Source of the DNA: Elusimicrobiota bacterium
GTDB lineage: Bacteria; Elusimicrobiota; Elusimicrobia; UBA1565; UBA9628
Direction: 5' to 3'
Assembly: GCA_028868375.1 (NCBI GenBank)
Contig: JAGWUP010000005.1
Span: 62,001-126,000, forward strand
Length of the DNA stretch: 64,000 nt
In this document: positions 52,196 to 62,179 of the stretch, in pieces
Layout: each line of letters starts with the position of its first letter
Position numbering within the stretch: the stretch's first letter is position 1
Notes under the pieces: model-generated
Seen by the model: only the letters and a program-made list of their open reading frames with translations
Told to the model about the DNA's origin: nothing
Databases searched by the model: none
Made by a program: the position numbers and the translations under genes

Positions 52196-54081
52196 TGCGT
52201 TGGCTGCCGATCGCCGCCGCTTGGATTTTCTTGTGCGTTGGGACAGCGGCCGCCGCGCCGGCTGCGCCCCAAGTTGTCAAAGTCGAGCCGCCAAGTTGGT
52301 GGATCGGCCATACGATCAATCCCGTGCGTTTGCTGATTCGGGGGCGCAGCTTGGCCGGGGCCACGATGAGGGATGTCCCCGGCTTGCGTTTCGGCGCTCC
52401 TACGAGCAACGCGGCAGGGACGTACCTATTCGTCGACGCGACGATCGAGCCAAGCTCGGCTCCCGGATTGCGGAAGATTCGGATCGTCACTCCGGGCGGC
52501 GTGGCCACGGCCAGCTTCAAGATTATGGCGCCCCTCGCGATGGGCGCTTCGATGGAAAGTCTCACGCTTGATGACGTGATCTACTTGATCATGGTCGATC
52601 GTTTCGCGAACGGCGACGCATCCAACGATGACCCGGCGAAATCGAAGGGTCTTCGTTCGCGTGCAAATCCGCGCTTTTACCACGGCGGTGATTTCAAGGG
52701 CATCATGGATCATCTGGCGTATCTTAAGACGCTTGGCGTCACGGCGGTCTGGCTGACGCCAATCTACGACAACGCCGATCGAGCGTACCCGCCATCGAAA
52801 GATGTCCACCAGGTCTATACCGACTATCATGGCTACGAACCGATCGACTTCTATTCGGTCGACGAGCATTTTGGCAGTCTTCGCACGCTGCGCCAACTGG
52901 TCGCGGCGGCGCATGCGCGGGGCCTTAAGGTCATCATGGATCAGGTCGCCAACCACACGGGCCCGCGTCACCCCTGGGTGACGGACCCGCCGACGCCGAC
53001 GTGGTTTACGGGGACTCTGGCTCACCATATGTCCAACGCTTGGCAGCTCTGGACGCTTGCCGATCCGCACGCCACGCCGCAGGTTCAGAAGGCCACGCTG
53101 GGCGGCTGGTACGCGAATATTCTCCCCGATCTCAATCAAAATGATCCCGAAGTGGCCCGCTACCTGATCCAGAACTCGCTCTGGTGGGTCGGGATGAGCG
53201 GAGTCGACGCCTTGCGCCTCGATGCCGTGTCTTATTTGCCGCGCTCCTTCATCAAGCGATGGATGGCGGCGCTCAAAGCGCAATTCCCCGGGATTAAAGT
53301 TATTGGGGAGGCTCTGGACCAAGACCCGGCGGTCGTTTCGTATTTCCAGGGCGGACGGAAGGGATTCGATGGCGTCGATACGGGTTTGGATTCCGTGTTC
53401 GATTTCCCGCTCATGAAAGCCGTTGACCGGGCGATCCTTGAGAGGAGCGGCATGACGGCCTTGCCCCGGTCTTTGATGCATGATCTCTTGTATCCGCGCC
53501 CCGACTGGCTCGTCACGATGCTGGGCTCCCATGATGAGGTGAGATTCATGAGCCGCCCCGGCGCGAGCGCCAGAAAGCTCGAACTGGCGTTCTCGTTCCA
53601 GATGACGACCAGGGGCATCCCTCTAATTTATTCTGGTGATGAGATCGCCATGACGGGGGGAAGCGATCCGGACAATAGGCGCGATTTCCCCGGGGGCTGG
53701 CCTGGAGATCCGCACGATGCCTTTTCCGCTAAAGGGAGAACGGCGGAGCAGGCCGGCGTTTTTCGGCACGTCCAGCTATTGTTGCGTTTGCGCCGCGAGT
53801 TGCCGGCGCTGCGGCACGGGCGCCTGCTAGACCTTGCCTTCAACGATAATCTGTACGCCTACGCGCGCATTGCTCCTGATGGAGAAGATGTCGTCGTGCT
53901 CAACAGTTCCCCGGGGCCGCAATCCGTGGATCTCGACGTTGAGGGTGTTTTACCCGAGACTGCGGCGTTGCTGCCGGACCGTCTGGGGATGGCGTTGCCG
54001 GCGCGCCTGCAAGAGGGGCATCTGCGCGCGGAAATTCCCGCGCTCTCGGCTTCTATTTTTGCGCTGCCTACTAAGAAGTAG
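52192..54081 (+). CDS. secreted GH13 alpha-glucan hydrolase (cyclomaltodextrinase/neopullulanase-like)
   Basis: This 629-residue enzyme has a signal peptide (to about 22), an N-terminal immunoglobulin-like domain starting VVKVEPPSWWIG as in SusA-type neopullulanases, and a GH13 barrel. Catalytic residues by position are the nucleophile Asp344 (RLDAVSY), the acid Glu373 (IGEALD) and Asp448 (GSHDEVRF). VANHTGPRHPW and the terminal beta domain fit the family. It should cut maltodextrins in the periplasm or at the surface to feed the ABC transporter encoded behind it. Confidence 0.88.
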   Translation: MMRWLPIAAAWIFLCVGTAAAAPAAPQVVKVEPPSWWIGHTINPVRLLIRGRSLAGATMRDVPGLRFGAPTSNAAGTYLFVDATIEPSSAPGLRKIRIVTPGGVATASFKIMAPLAMGASMESLTLDDVIYLIMVDRFANGDASNDDPAKSKGLRSRANPRFYHGGDFKGIMDHLAYLKTLGVTAVWLTPIYDNADRAYPPSKDVHQVYTDYHGYEPIDFYSVDEHFGSLRTLRQLVAAAHARGLKVIMDQVANHTGPRHPWVTDPPTPTWFTGTLAHHMSNAWQLWTLADPHATPQVQKATLGGWYANILPDLNQNDPEVARYLIQNSLWWVGMSGVDALRLDAVSYLPRSFIKRWMAALKAQFPGIKVIGEALDQDPAVVSYFQGGRKGFDGVDTGLDSVFDFPLMKAVDRAILERSGMTALPRSLMHDLLYPRPDWLVTMLGSHDEVRFMSRPGASARKLELAFSFQMTTRGIPLIYSGDEIAMTGGSDPDNRRDFPGGWPGDPHDAFSAKGRTAEQAGVFRHVQLLLRLRRELPALRHGRLLDLAFNDNLYAYARIAPDGEDVVVLNSSPGPQSVDLDVEGVLPETAALLPDRLGMALPARLQEGHLRAEIPALSASIFALPTKK

Positions 54082-54114
54082 TAATTTTGTAAATAGATTT
54101 CACCCTCGCTGCCG

Positions 54115-55341
54115 ATGTCACGCGTTTTAACCCCGCTCGCATTCCTTGGATTCGGCCTTCTCCTCGCTGGATGTTCCACGGCGAAGAGGGCGGCCGCTGA
54201 TCGCCAGCTCGTGATCTGGGAGGGCGAGGACGCCAGGGTCGCGCCGTTCATCGATTCGATCTGCGATGCTTTCCGTAAACTGCCCGGCAATGAGGGCTTG
54301 CGCATCGTTCGTACGCATTATCAACCGGAGGACCTACGACAGCAGTTTATCACCGCTTCGATCGCAGGGAGTCCGCCCGACCTGTTGATGGATGCCTCGG
54401 ACACGGTGGGCCCCTATTCGACTGCCGGTTTCATCCTGCCAGCCGGCGGCTTGTTCTCGATGGACCGCTACAACAAGCTCGCTGTCCAGGTGGTCACGAT
54501 TCAGGGCAAGATATGGGGGGTTCCCATCAGCAACGGAAACCATCTCATGCTCTATTACAACAAGGCTCTCGTGCCCCGGGCTCCGCGGACCACGCAAGAG
54601 TTGTTCCATTACTGCGAGACGGAGGCTCCGCGCCGCGGGTTGCGCTACTGCATGGCCGTTAACCGCGGCGAACCGTTTTGGCTCATGCCATGGCTGGGAG
54701 CTTTCGGTGGCTGGCCGCTCGATGGCCGGTCCCCAACGCTCGATACGCCGGCGATGCGGGAAGCCTTGGCTTTCAACGTCGCGCTCGCGGCCAAGCGATT
54801 TGTCCCGATGGAATGCGATTACAATTGCATGGATTCCTTGTTCAAGGAATCCAAGGTCGCCTTCATCATCAATGGGGACTGGGCCCTTTCGACTTATCAA
54901 TCATATTTTGGCGCCAAGTTCGGCGTCGCCAAAATTCCGCGGCTAACGCAGACGGGCTTGTGGCCGACGCCGATGATAGGCGGGAAATATTTCATGCTGA
55001 GTTCGAAGCTTAAAGGAAAGCAGCTCCAGCTGGCACGTCGGTTCGTTGAATTCTACACGAACGAGCATAACCAACTGGAGCAAGTTCGGGTGCTCAAGCG
55101 CCTGCCGGCGTTGAAAAGCGCCGCGCTTTCCCCGCTGGTCCGCAACGATCCCATTCTTAAAGTCTCGATGGCGCAGATTCTCGTGGGCAAGCCTATGCCG
55201 GCGGTTACGGAAATGCGCGTAGTATGGGATGCGATGCGCCCCTTTCTCGGCCAAGTCATACAGGGTGAGCTTACTCCCGCTCAAGCGGCGCGCAAGATGC
55301 AGGCCGATGCCATCCAGAAGATACGGGAGATGGACAACTAG
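54115..55341 (+). CDS. maltodextrin-type ABC transporter binding lipoprotein
   Basis: The 408-residue protein has a lipobox LLAGC with Cys20, so it is membrane-anchored. The family-1 solute-binding fold shows VIWEGEDA, GSPPDLLMDASD, KIWGVPISNGNHLMLYYNKALV and FIINGDWALSTY. It should deliver maltodextrins or similar sugars to the permeases. The 33-nt spacer before it is AT-rich and has no Shine-Dalgarno sequence. TAG overlaps the GTG start of the next gene by one base. Confidence 0.88.
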   Translation: MSRVLTPLAFLGFGLLLAGCSTAKRAAADRQLVIWEGEDARVAPFIDSICDAFRKLPGNEGLRIVRTHYQPEDLRQQFITASIAGSPPDLLMDASDTVGPYSTAGFILPAGGLFSMDRYNKLAVQVVTIQGKIWGVPISNGNHLMLYYNKALVPRAPRTTQELFHYCETEAPRRGLRYCMAVNRGEPFWLMPWLGAFGGWPLDGRSPTLDTPAMREALAFNVALAAKRFVPMECDYNCMDSLFKESKVAFIINGDWALSTYQSYFGAKFGVAKIPRLTQTGLWPTPMIGGKYFMLSSKLKGKQLQLARRFVEFYTNEHNQLEQVRVLKRLPALKSAALSPLVRNDPILKVSMAQILVGKPMPAVTEMRVVWDAMRPFLGQVIQGELTPAQAARKMQADAIQKIREMDN

Positions 55342-56522
55342 TGCTTGGCTCTCTGCTGCAGGTCCTGTATTTCGTAGCGCTCGGCACGCTCAGCGTCGCC
55401 GTTCTGGAGGGATATCTCTACTTGCATTTTCGATTTTGGGACAAGCGTTGGCTGCTGCCGATCGGTCTTTTGGCGGCCGTGGCGGCCGGTTGCTCGGCGG
55501 CGGCTCTCGTCCCTCTGGGCAGGGCGTCTCTTATCGTCTCCGCGATTGCCACGGAAGCCTGCTTGTGCTTCGTGATCCAGTATCTCTTGCGCGGGCGGTT
55601 TACGCTGCCGTATCTGCTATTGGCCCCCGCCGTCATTGGCTTGCTGCTGTTGATCGTCTATCCCCTTGCTTTCGAAGTATCGTTAGCCTTCCATGATCTC
55701 AAGCTCAACACTGTCATGCATTGGAGCCGGACGGGCGAATTGCCGTTCGTCGGGGTCAAGCAGTTCGCGCGCGTCTTTACGACCTCGCCGCTCTCGGAGG
55801 TTACCTTCTGGCAGCTGTTGTTGCGCACGCTCTGGTGGACGGTGATCAACGTCGTCCTCCACGTGACCGGAGGCTTCGCGTTGGCTTTGTTGCTCAACGA
55901 GGTCAAAATCCTTCGCGGCGTCTACCGCACGCTGCTCGTCATTCCTTGGGCGATGCCGCAGGTCGTAGCCGTGCTGGCTTTGCGCGGGGAATTCCAAGCC
56001 GAGTTCGGAGCCTTCAATATCATGCTGAGTCGTCTCGACCGTTGGCTTCCCTGGGTGGCCAAACTTGGCATAGGACCGGTGCAATGGCTCGGCCGCCACC
56101 CGTTTTTGACCTGCACCCTGATCAATGTTTGGTTGGGCATTCCCTTCATGATGGTCGTCATCCTGGGCGGGCTGCAATCGATTTCGCGCAACTACTATGA
56201 CGCTGCCGCGATCGACGGAGCCTCGGCATTCCAGCAGTTTCGCATGATCACGCTGCCGCTTATAAAACCGGTGCTGGTTCCAGCCGTGACGCTGGGCGCC
56301 GTTTGGACCTTCAACAACATCAACGTGATCTATCTTGTGACCGGCCAGGCCGGCGGCAGCGAGGGGGCCGATATCCTCGTCTCGGCTCTCTATAAGTCAG
56401 CCTTTACTTATTACCGCTACAGCTATAGCGCGGCGTTCGCCATTGTCATTTTCGCCATACTGTTTATCGTTTCGATGGCCTGGCTGAAATTCTCCAAGAG
56501 CACGGAGTCGGTCTATGGTTGA
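55341..56522 (+). CDS. MalF-type ABC transporter permease
   Basis: The 393-residue inner-membrane protein starts with GTG. It has extra N-terminal helices and the EAA loop YYDAAAIDGASAFQQFRMITLPLIKP that contacts the ATPase. The segment LNVIYLVTG-like NINVIYLVTGQAGG is typical of MalF/UgpA. It pairs with the MalG-type gene, which starts inside its 3' end (8-bp overlap). Confidence 0.9.
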   Translation: MLGSLLQVLYFVALGTLSVAVLEGYLYLHFRFWDKRWLLPIGLLAAVAAGCSAAALVPLGRASLIVSAIATEACLCFVIQYLLRGRFTLPYLLLAPAVIGLLLLIVYPLAFEVSLAFHDLKLNTVMHWSRTGELPFVGVKQFARVFTTSPLSEVTFWQLLLRTLWWTVINVVLHVTGGFALALLLNEVKILRGVYRTLLVIPWAMPQVVAVLALRGEFQAEFGAFNIMLSRLDRWLPWVAKLGIGPVQWLGRHPFLTCTLINVWLGIPFMMVVILGGLQSISRNYYDAAAIDGASAFQQFRMITLPLIKPVLVPAVTLGAVWTFNNINVIYLVTGQAGGSEGADILVSALYKSAFTYYRYSYSAAFAIVIFAILFIVSMAWLKFSKSTESVYG

Positions 56523-57354
56523 GCGGCGCGCGCCCAACCTGCGCGGCCTCGTGATCCATGGGCTCATTCTCTTCGCTTGCCTGGTCTGCGTTTTCCCGCT
56601 TCTGCGCATTTTCTCCGTATCGCTGCGGCCCGGAGACCGCATCATATCGACGGACCTGGCCTTGATCCCTGCGGGGGCCAGTTTCGCGGCCTACGGCAAA
56701 GTCTTGAAGCAAACGAATTTTCTGCTCTGGCTTTGGAATTCCCTCGTGATCACCGTCACCACCTCGATCATCGGCGTCAGCCTCGCCTCCACCGCGGCAT
56801 ATGCCTTCTCGCGTTTCCGCTTTCCAGGATCTAAGCTGGGGCTGGCGCTTCTGCTCGGGACCCAGATGATTCCGGCGGGCATGTTGATTTTGCCGTTGTT
56901 TCTCATGATCATGAGGCTGCATCTGACCAACACCTATCTCGGCATGGTCATTGCCTATTCCGTCAGCTCGCTTCCCTTTAGCATTTGGATCCTCAAGGGT
57001 TATTACGATACGATCCCTCGCTCGCTTGAGGAAGCAGCACTCGTTGACGGGACCGATCATTTCGGGGCTTTTCTGCGCATCGTCCTGCCGTTGTCCATGC
57101 CGGCTTTGTCGATCGCTTTTCTCTTCAATTTCACCCAAGCTTGGAACGAGTATCTGGTCGCGCGCGTCATCTTGACGAATTCTCTCATGTACACATGGCC
57201 ACTGGGCCTATTCGGGTTGCAAGGTCAATACCTCACGCAATGGGGAATGTTCTCGGCATCGGCGCTGCTGGTCACGATACCTGTCCTGGGGGTATTCCTC
57301 TATTCTTCGAAATGGCTGATTTCCGGACTGACATTGGGCGGAGTCAAGGGATAA
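56515..57354 (+). CDS. MalG-type ABC transporter permease
   Basis: The 279-residue protein has six helices and the EAA motif RSLEEAALVDGTDHFGAFLRIVLPLSMP. SFAAYGKVLKQTNFLLWLWNSL and WNEYLVARVIL are family landmarks. With the MalF-type protein it forms the transmembrane pore for maltodextrins. Confidence 0.92.
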   Translation: MVERRAPNLRGLVIHGLILFACLVCVFPLLRIFSVSLRPGDRIISTDLALIPAGASFAAYGKVLKQTNFLLWLWNSLVITVTTSIIGVSLASTAAYAFSRFRFPGSKLGLALLLGTQMIPAGMLILPLFLMIMRLHLTNTYLGMVIAYSVSSLPFSIWILKGYYDTIPRSLEEAALVDGTDHFGAFLRIVLPLSMPALSIAFLFNFTQAWNEYLVARVILTNSLMYTWPLGLFGLQGQYLTQWGMFSASALLVTIPVLGVFLYSSKWLISGLTLGGVKG

Positions 57355-57355
57355 C

Positions 57356-58435
57356 ATGGCTTCTGTTACGCTTCACGGGATAGGGAAATCTTTCGGAGAC
57401 ACCGAAGTCCTCAGTCAGGTGGATCTCGAGGTCGCCGACCGCGAATTCCTCGTCTTTGTAGGGCCGTCAGGCTGCGGAAAGAGCACGTTGTTGCGCATCA
57501 TCGCCGGCCTCGAGGAAGCGAGCGGCGGAGACGTCTTGATCGGCGGACAACGTGTCAATGACCGGTCTCCGCGCGATCGCGAGATAGCGATGGTTTTCCA
57601 GGACTATGCCTTGTATCCGCACATGACGGTCGAAGAGAACATGAGTTTCGGCCTGCGTTTGCGCGGGCTCCCCCAGGGCGAAATCCGAGCGCGCGTCTCG
57701 CAAGCCGCCGGCATTCTGCAGATCATGCCCCTGCTCAAACGGACTCCTCGTCAGCTCTCGGGGGGCCAACGCCAGAGAGTGGCGATCGGCCGCGCCATCG
57801 TGCGCAAGCCCAAGGTCTTTCTGTTCGATGAGCCGTTGAGCAATTTGGACGCGAAGCTGCGCGAGGAGATGCGCGTCGAGATCGCCAAGCTCCACCAAAA
57901 GCTGCGGACGACCGTCATCTACGTGACCCACGATCAAATCGAGGCCATGACCCTGGCCAACCGCATCGCCATCCTCAACAAGGGCCGGCTGCAACAGGTC
58001 GGGGCCCCTGAGGAAGTATTCGGCCAGCCCGCCAATACCTTCGTAGCCGGCTTCATCGGCAGTCCTACGATGAACTTCGTCGATGGCGCGATAGAAGCCA
58101 ACGGGACGGGCGCTATCTTCCGAGCGAAAACGCTTTGCCTGAATATTCCCGGGGATGCCGCGGCTCATGGAGCCTCCGTCATTCTGGGCATTCGCCCGGA
58201 TCATGTTTGGGTGTCGGCGTTGGAGGAAGGCCAGGCCGCGCAAGGCATCGTCGCCGATGTCGAGGTCGTCGAGCTGCTTGGCTCGAAAAAGAACCTGCAT
58301 CTCTTGATCGGCGACACGAGGCTGTTGGCGAGCGTGGATGCCTCCATCCCCGTTCGTGCGGGAGATTCGGTCAGCGTGCGACTGAAGACGGGAGCGATTC
58401 GTCTCTTCGACAAGGCCTCGGGCAACCGGCTTTAG
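57356..58435 (+). CDS. MalK/MsmX-type ABC transporter ATPase
   Basis: The 359-residue ATPase has Walker A GPSGCGKST (36-44), Q-loop FQDYALYPHMT, signature LSGGQRQR, Walker B KVFLFDEPLSNLD and switch histidine VTHDQIEAM. A C-terminal TOBE-like regulatory domain follows. It powers the sugar transporter, and in some species the same ATPase serves several importers. It converges with the second amylase gene 4 nt away. Confidence 0.94.
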   Translation: MASVTLHGIGKSFGDTEVLSQVDLEVADREFLVFVGPSGCGKSTLLRIIAGLEEASGGDVLIGGQRVNDRSPRDREIAMVFQDYALYPHMTVEENMSFGLRLRGLPQGEIRARVSQAAGILQIMPLLKRTPRQLSGGQRQRVAIGRAIVRKPKVFLFDEPLSNLDAKLREEMRVEIAKLHQKLRTTVIYVTHDQIEAMTLANRIAILNKGRLQQVGAPEEVFGQPANTFVAGFIGSPTMNFVDGAIEANGTGAIFRAKTLCLNIPGDAAAHGASVILGIRPDHVWVSALEEGQAAQGIVADVEVVELLGSKKNLHLLIGDTRLLASVDASIPVRAGDSVSVRLKTGAIRLFDKASGNRL

Positions 58436-58439
58436 AGCC

Positions 58440-60437
58440 TTATTGCGCTTGCCGGCGCACCAAGTAGCGCGCGCTGTAGGGGGGTACGACGACCATCACC
58501 ACGGATCCCTGATCCGAGCCGTCGGCGCGTGTCGTATACTGGGGGTCAAGGACATCGGCGAGCACGGTGTTTGGCGGGGTGATGTTGGAATCGACGGGGA
58601 AGGTCGCATAGCGAGGCTCCGGCGAGGTGTTGATGACCACGACGACCTCCTCGTCTCCATGGATGCGGCTGAAGGCGAAAATGCGGCCGTCTTTTTCCCC
58701 GTAGCGCGGCCATTCCATTCCGTGCCTCAGCGGGTATAATTTTTTTCTTGCGGCGTTGAGCGCGGCAACCCAGCCAAAGAGGGGCGAGGACGAATCGAAC
58801 ATGTGGCCAGGGTTCGTCTCATCGCCTGGCGCCGCCTCGGGCTTGTATTGGCCGCGGTCGAACTGGTCGCCGCGATTGCCGGGATCGTAATGAGTGTCGT
58901 TGCCGATCTGCCGCATCCCTTGTTCGGTTCCCCAGTCAATGATGGGTATGCCCATCGAGGCCCAGACATAGGCGAGAGCGGGGCGCAGCGACACCGCCGG
59001 GATCGAAGGGTCTTTCAAATACCTGAACGTGTCATGGGTGTCCATGAAACGCAGCATTCCCAATAATTTGTCCCCGAAGTGCCGGTAGGACTCCCAGAAA
59101 GCATCGATGAGCCGATCGGCGCCGGCCTGACCGTGCAGGGCGAGCAGGCCTTGAAAAACCCCCTGATTATAGTGGAGGACAGTGCGGTAGAAGTCGGGGT
59201 AGTTATAGAGGTGGGGGATTTCTCGAAGATACCGGGCGATTTCTTCGTGGTTGCCCGACATGATCTCCCCAAGCAGCATGAAATTCTTTTTTCCCAGGCT
59301 GGCAGCGTAGTCCCCCATCTCCTGAACTAAATTTTTCCTGAACGCTGAAGGCATATGCTTGTAGGCGTCGAGCCTGTAGCCGTCGATGTCCGTCTGTTGC
59401 AGCCAAAATTGGGCGATTCCGATCAGGATTTCCTGTGTGGGGGAGTTCCCCAGATTGAAGCGGCGCAAAAATGGAGGGAAGTCAGCGTTTTCTTGCTGAT
59501 CAGGATCATCCCAATTATCCAAAACCCCATGGAGAGCGTAATGCTCAGGGCTTTGCAGGACAGCGGGCTGGATATCGTAGTTCCAATGATCAATTTGCTT
59601 GGCGGGCTGATCCAGCGGCACCCATTTTGAATCGCCGCTGTAGTCGAACACGGAGGCCGCATAATTGAGCGGCAAATCAAGGAGGACCCGCATCCCCCGC
59701 TCATGCGCCTTGCCCACCAGCTCTCTAAAGTCGTCCATCGTACCTAGGCGCGGATCTGTGGACAGGAAATCGGTGATCGAATAGCCGTGGTAGCCGTCGG
59801 GGGCGTTTTTGAAGATTGGAGATAGCAGGAGCGTTGTCACGCCCAGGTCATGGAGGTAGTCCAGCTTGTCGATCGTCCCGCGAATGTTGCCGCCGTGGCG
59901 CGTGCGTCCGTTCTTCGGATCTCCCTCGGGTCGTGCTCCCGCGCCCACGTTAAATCGGTCGAACATGATGAAATACAATGACGACTCGTCTTCCCAGCGT
60001 TCGGGCGACGGCGTGTAAGAGGCGCAGGGGCTGTCTGGGGCTTCCCAGGGATTCTTGAACAGCCGTGCGATCCTTGCGGCCGCCCTTTCCAGAGGCGAGC
60101 CCGTGGCGGCGCGGGCCGTGCTTGATTCCGTTTGCAGTCGTGGACGCGAGACGCCTTCATCGACCGGCGATCTTGGCGCATGAGCAGCGGGGATTGGGGA
60201 GGGGAGATTTAAAGACCCCGCTGGCGGCAGCGGGGCGTTCAAAGCGGTGTCCGCCTCCGGAATTTGGGGCGGCAAGGCCAGTGGCGAGAGGGCTTCCGGC
60301 TGGACGACGGGAAGACTTACTCTGGGTTGCCGGAGTTCCGCAGTCCTTCCCAGGTCGGCGGCTCCGCCGGCGGCTGCAGGTTGGACGACCAGGCCGCTGA
60401 CGAGAGCGACTGCGAGCAGTTTTCGAAGCATTTTCAT
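58440..60437 (-). CDS. secreted GH13 alpha-amylase with long N-terminal linker
   Basis: This 665-residue enzyme has a signal peptide (to about 23) and a Pro/Ala-rich linker of about 115 residues. The GH13 barrel has IMFDRFNVG, the nucleophile in GYRLDAYKHMP (near 357), the acid in LLGEIMSG (near 391) and DTHDTFRY (near 468). The terminal beta domain includes VVVINTSPEPRYATFP. Its linker resembles that of the 687-residue membrane protein in composition and in a basic amphipathic stretch (LERAAARIARLFKN). It probably degrades starch outside the inner membrane. Confidence 0.88.
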   Translation of the reverse strand: MKMLRKLLAVALVSGLVVQPAAAGGAADLGRTAELRQPRVSLPVVQPEALSPLALPPQIPEADTALNAPLPPAGSLNLPSPIPAAHAPRSPVDEGVSRPRLQTESSTARAATGSPLERAAARIARLFKNPWEAPDSPCASYTPSPERWEDESSLYFIMFDRFNVGAGARPEGDPKNGRTRHGGNIRGTIDKLDYLHDLGVTTLLLSPIFKNAPDGYHGYSITDFLSTDPRLGTMDDFRELVGKAHERGMRVLLDLPLNYAASVFDYSGDSKWVPLDQPAKQIDHWNYDIQPAVLQSPEHYALHGVLDNWDDPDQQENADFPPFLRRFNLGNSPTQEILIGIAQFWLQQTDIDGYRLDAYKHMPSAFRKNLVQEMGDYAASLGKKNFMLLGEIMSGNHEEIARYLREIPHLYNYPDFYRTVLHYNQGVFQGLLALHGQAGADRLIDAFWESYRHFGDKLLGMLRFMDTHDTFRYLKDPSIPAVSLRPALAYVWASMGIPIIDWGTEQGMRQIGNDTHYDPGNRGDQFDRGQYKPEAAPGDETNPGHMFDSSSPLFGWVAALNAARKKLYPLRHGMEWPRYGEKDGRIFAFSRIHGDEEVVVVINTSPEPRYATFPVDSNITPPNTVLADVLDPQYTTRADGSDQGSVVMVVVPPYSARYLVRRQAQ

Positions 60438-60565
60438 AAGAAGTTTCTGCTGCCGGCAACTGGATTATGGCGCGCTAAGCGCGAATTGGCATGGGTCGAA
60501 TAGGCCGTAAGTCCCAGGCAATGGGCCCATGGCATAATAGGGCCTAGAGGGTGGGCTCTGAGTTC
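60438..60565. other. intergenic region between two minus-strand genes
   Basis: This 128-bp spacer contains ATGGGCCCATGGC (60521-60533), similar to the motif ahead of the maltodextrin locus. A minus-strand CATAAT lies at 60464-60469, 26 nt before the amylase ATG. GCGCGCTAAGCGCG (60470-60483) is a short hairpin. No gene and no clear -35 box are seen. Confidence 0.4.
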
Positions 60566-62179
60566 TTAAGGCAAGCCGCCGCCCGTGGCCAGCATGGCAT
60601 GGGCGGCGTCGAGGTCGCCGGAGGCGATCTTGAGAAAGGCGTCCTGGAGGAATCGTCGCGAGCGCTCGGCCGAGCGCAGGGAGCGCGCGTAGGCGGTGCC
60701 CGGCAGGTAGCGCTCGATGAGATCGTCGAGCAGGCGGCGCCAGCGGGAGCGGCGGTCGGTCGTCCGCTCCAAGCGGAAGGCGGCGAGGCGCAGGTCGTCG
60801 ATATGGGTAAAAAGATCCTTGCGCAGGGCGGCCGCGGAGTCGAGCTGGGATTGGATGGCGTCCAGTCTGGGCAGCCAGCCGTCGGATTCAAGCGCCGAGA
60901 CGGCGTCGGAGTCGGAGGCCTTCAGCGAGCGCAGGTTTTGGGCGAAGAGCCGCGCCCGGCGCAGATAGAGGCGGCGTCCGGAGTCCGGGACCGGGCAATC
61001 CTCGATGACGGCGACCAGGCCAGGCTCGGGGAAGTCTTGCTCCAGCTCGATGCGCCGCAGCTCTTCTTCCAGGGAGGCGACGGTGATCCAGCGCGCGGCT
61101 TGCTTCTGCTTGGCGCCAAGAGAGAGCAGCAGATCCCTGGTGATGCCGTTTGGGTCCTTCGCGGCCAGGGCGGCGCGCGAGAATTCGGAGAGGGCCGCCG
61201 CGGCGCTCTCGAGGGCTTGTTGGCGTCGCGCGAATCCGGCGTCGGGCGCCTTGCCGGCCGCTTGGGCGCGCTTCTCCAGGCCGCGTTGGACGGAGGGGTC
61301 CAGCAATTGCTCCGGGGTGTAGCGGGCGGAGAGGCCCAGGGCTTTCGCCGCGGCGAAGGCGCGCTCGTAGCCCAGGCGCCGCTCAAGGGTCCCGATGTCG
61401 AAGCGCATGCCGTAGGCCGGGTAGCTTAAGGTGGGGTAATCGAGCTTTCCGGTCTCGATGAGGTTGGGCGCGCCCGGCGGGCGGCCGCGGTTGAGCTCGG
61501 ACTGGAGGGCTTGCAATTGCGGGGAGTAGCCGCGCAGGTTGGTCCGGCTGAGCCGGTTATAGAAGCCGGAGGCCAGCGTCGCGCCGGCCCCCGAGGCCGC
61601 CCCGCCCTGGCTTGCGGGGCGCAGCGTGATGATCTTGTTGGATTCTCCGCCGCGCCCCTCGAACATGGTCTTAAGAATTTCCCGCGTCTCCTCGTCCGAC
61701 ATTCCGCCGCTTTGGCGCATCAGCAGGCGGGAGCGGCGGCTGGCGCGGCTGAGGCGCGCGTAGAGGCCGCGCCGGGCGCCCGGGTTGAGCTTGAAGTCGC
61801 GGTCGAACTGCCCGGAGACCATGTTCTCGAAGGCGTGGTCGCCGCGGGCGTCGTCCTGGGCCAAGCCGATCGCCACGTTGGCCGCCGATTCCGGGTCGCT
61901 TGCGATCCAGGCCGCGATGTCGCGCTCCCGCTGCGCGGGATCGCGGGCGGAGGTGATGCTTTGGGCTATGGAAGAGCGCTCGACGCGCCGGGCCAGGGAT
62001 TGGGCCAAGGCCGGGTCGCTTTGCAAGCGCGCGGCCAACTCGCGGGTGGCGGCGTCCTCTTCTTGCCGGACCCGCTTGCCGTCGACCGAGCGCGTGATGC
62101 CCTCGAACTGGGCGCGCGCGGGCAAAAGCAGCGCGGGCAGGAGCAGAGCGGCCGGCAGCGCCAGGGCCGCGGCCTTCAT
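60566..62179 (-). CDS. secreted protein of unknown function
   Basis: I do not recognise this 537-residue protein. It has a signal peptide (MKAAALALPAALLLPALLLPARA), no transmembrane helix after that, and a mostly helical composition rich in Arg, Ala and Leu. There are few cysteines and no catalytic motif. The centre carries an apparently unstructured Gly/Ala/Ser stretch (GGAASGAGATLASG). Its ATG overlaps the previous gene by 4 bp, so it is co-translated with the tldD-linked secreted protein. A structural or binding role in the periplasm is possible. Confidence 0.7.
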   Translation of the reverse strand: MKAAALALPAALLLPALLLPARAQFEGITRSVDGKRVRQEEDAATRELAARLQSDPALAQSLARRVERSSIAQSITSARDPAQRERDIAAWIASDPESAANVAIGLAQDDARGDHAFENMVSGQFDRDFKLNPGARRGLYARLSRASRRSRLLMRQSGGMSDEETREILKTMFEGRGGESNKIITLRPASQGGAASGAGATLASGFYNRLSRTNLRGYSPQLQALQSELNRGRPPGAPNLIETGKLDYPTLSYPAYGMRFDIGTLERRLGYERAFAAAKALGLSARYTPEQLLDPSVQRGLEKRAQAAGKAPDAGFARRQQALESAAAALSEFSRAALAAKDPNGITRDLLLSLGAKQKQAARWITVASLEEELRRIELEQDFPEPGLVAVIEDCPVPDSGRRLYLRRARLFAQNLRSLKASDSDAVSALESDGWLPRLDAIQSQLDSAAALRKDLFTHIDDLRLAAFRLERTTDRRSRWRRLLDDLIERYLPGTAYARSLRSAERSRRFLQDAFLKIASGDLDAAHAMLATGGGLP

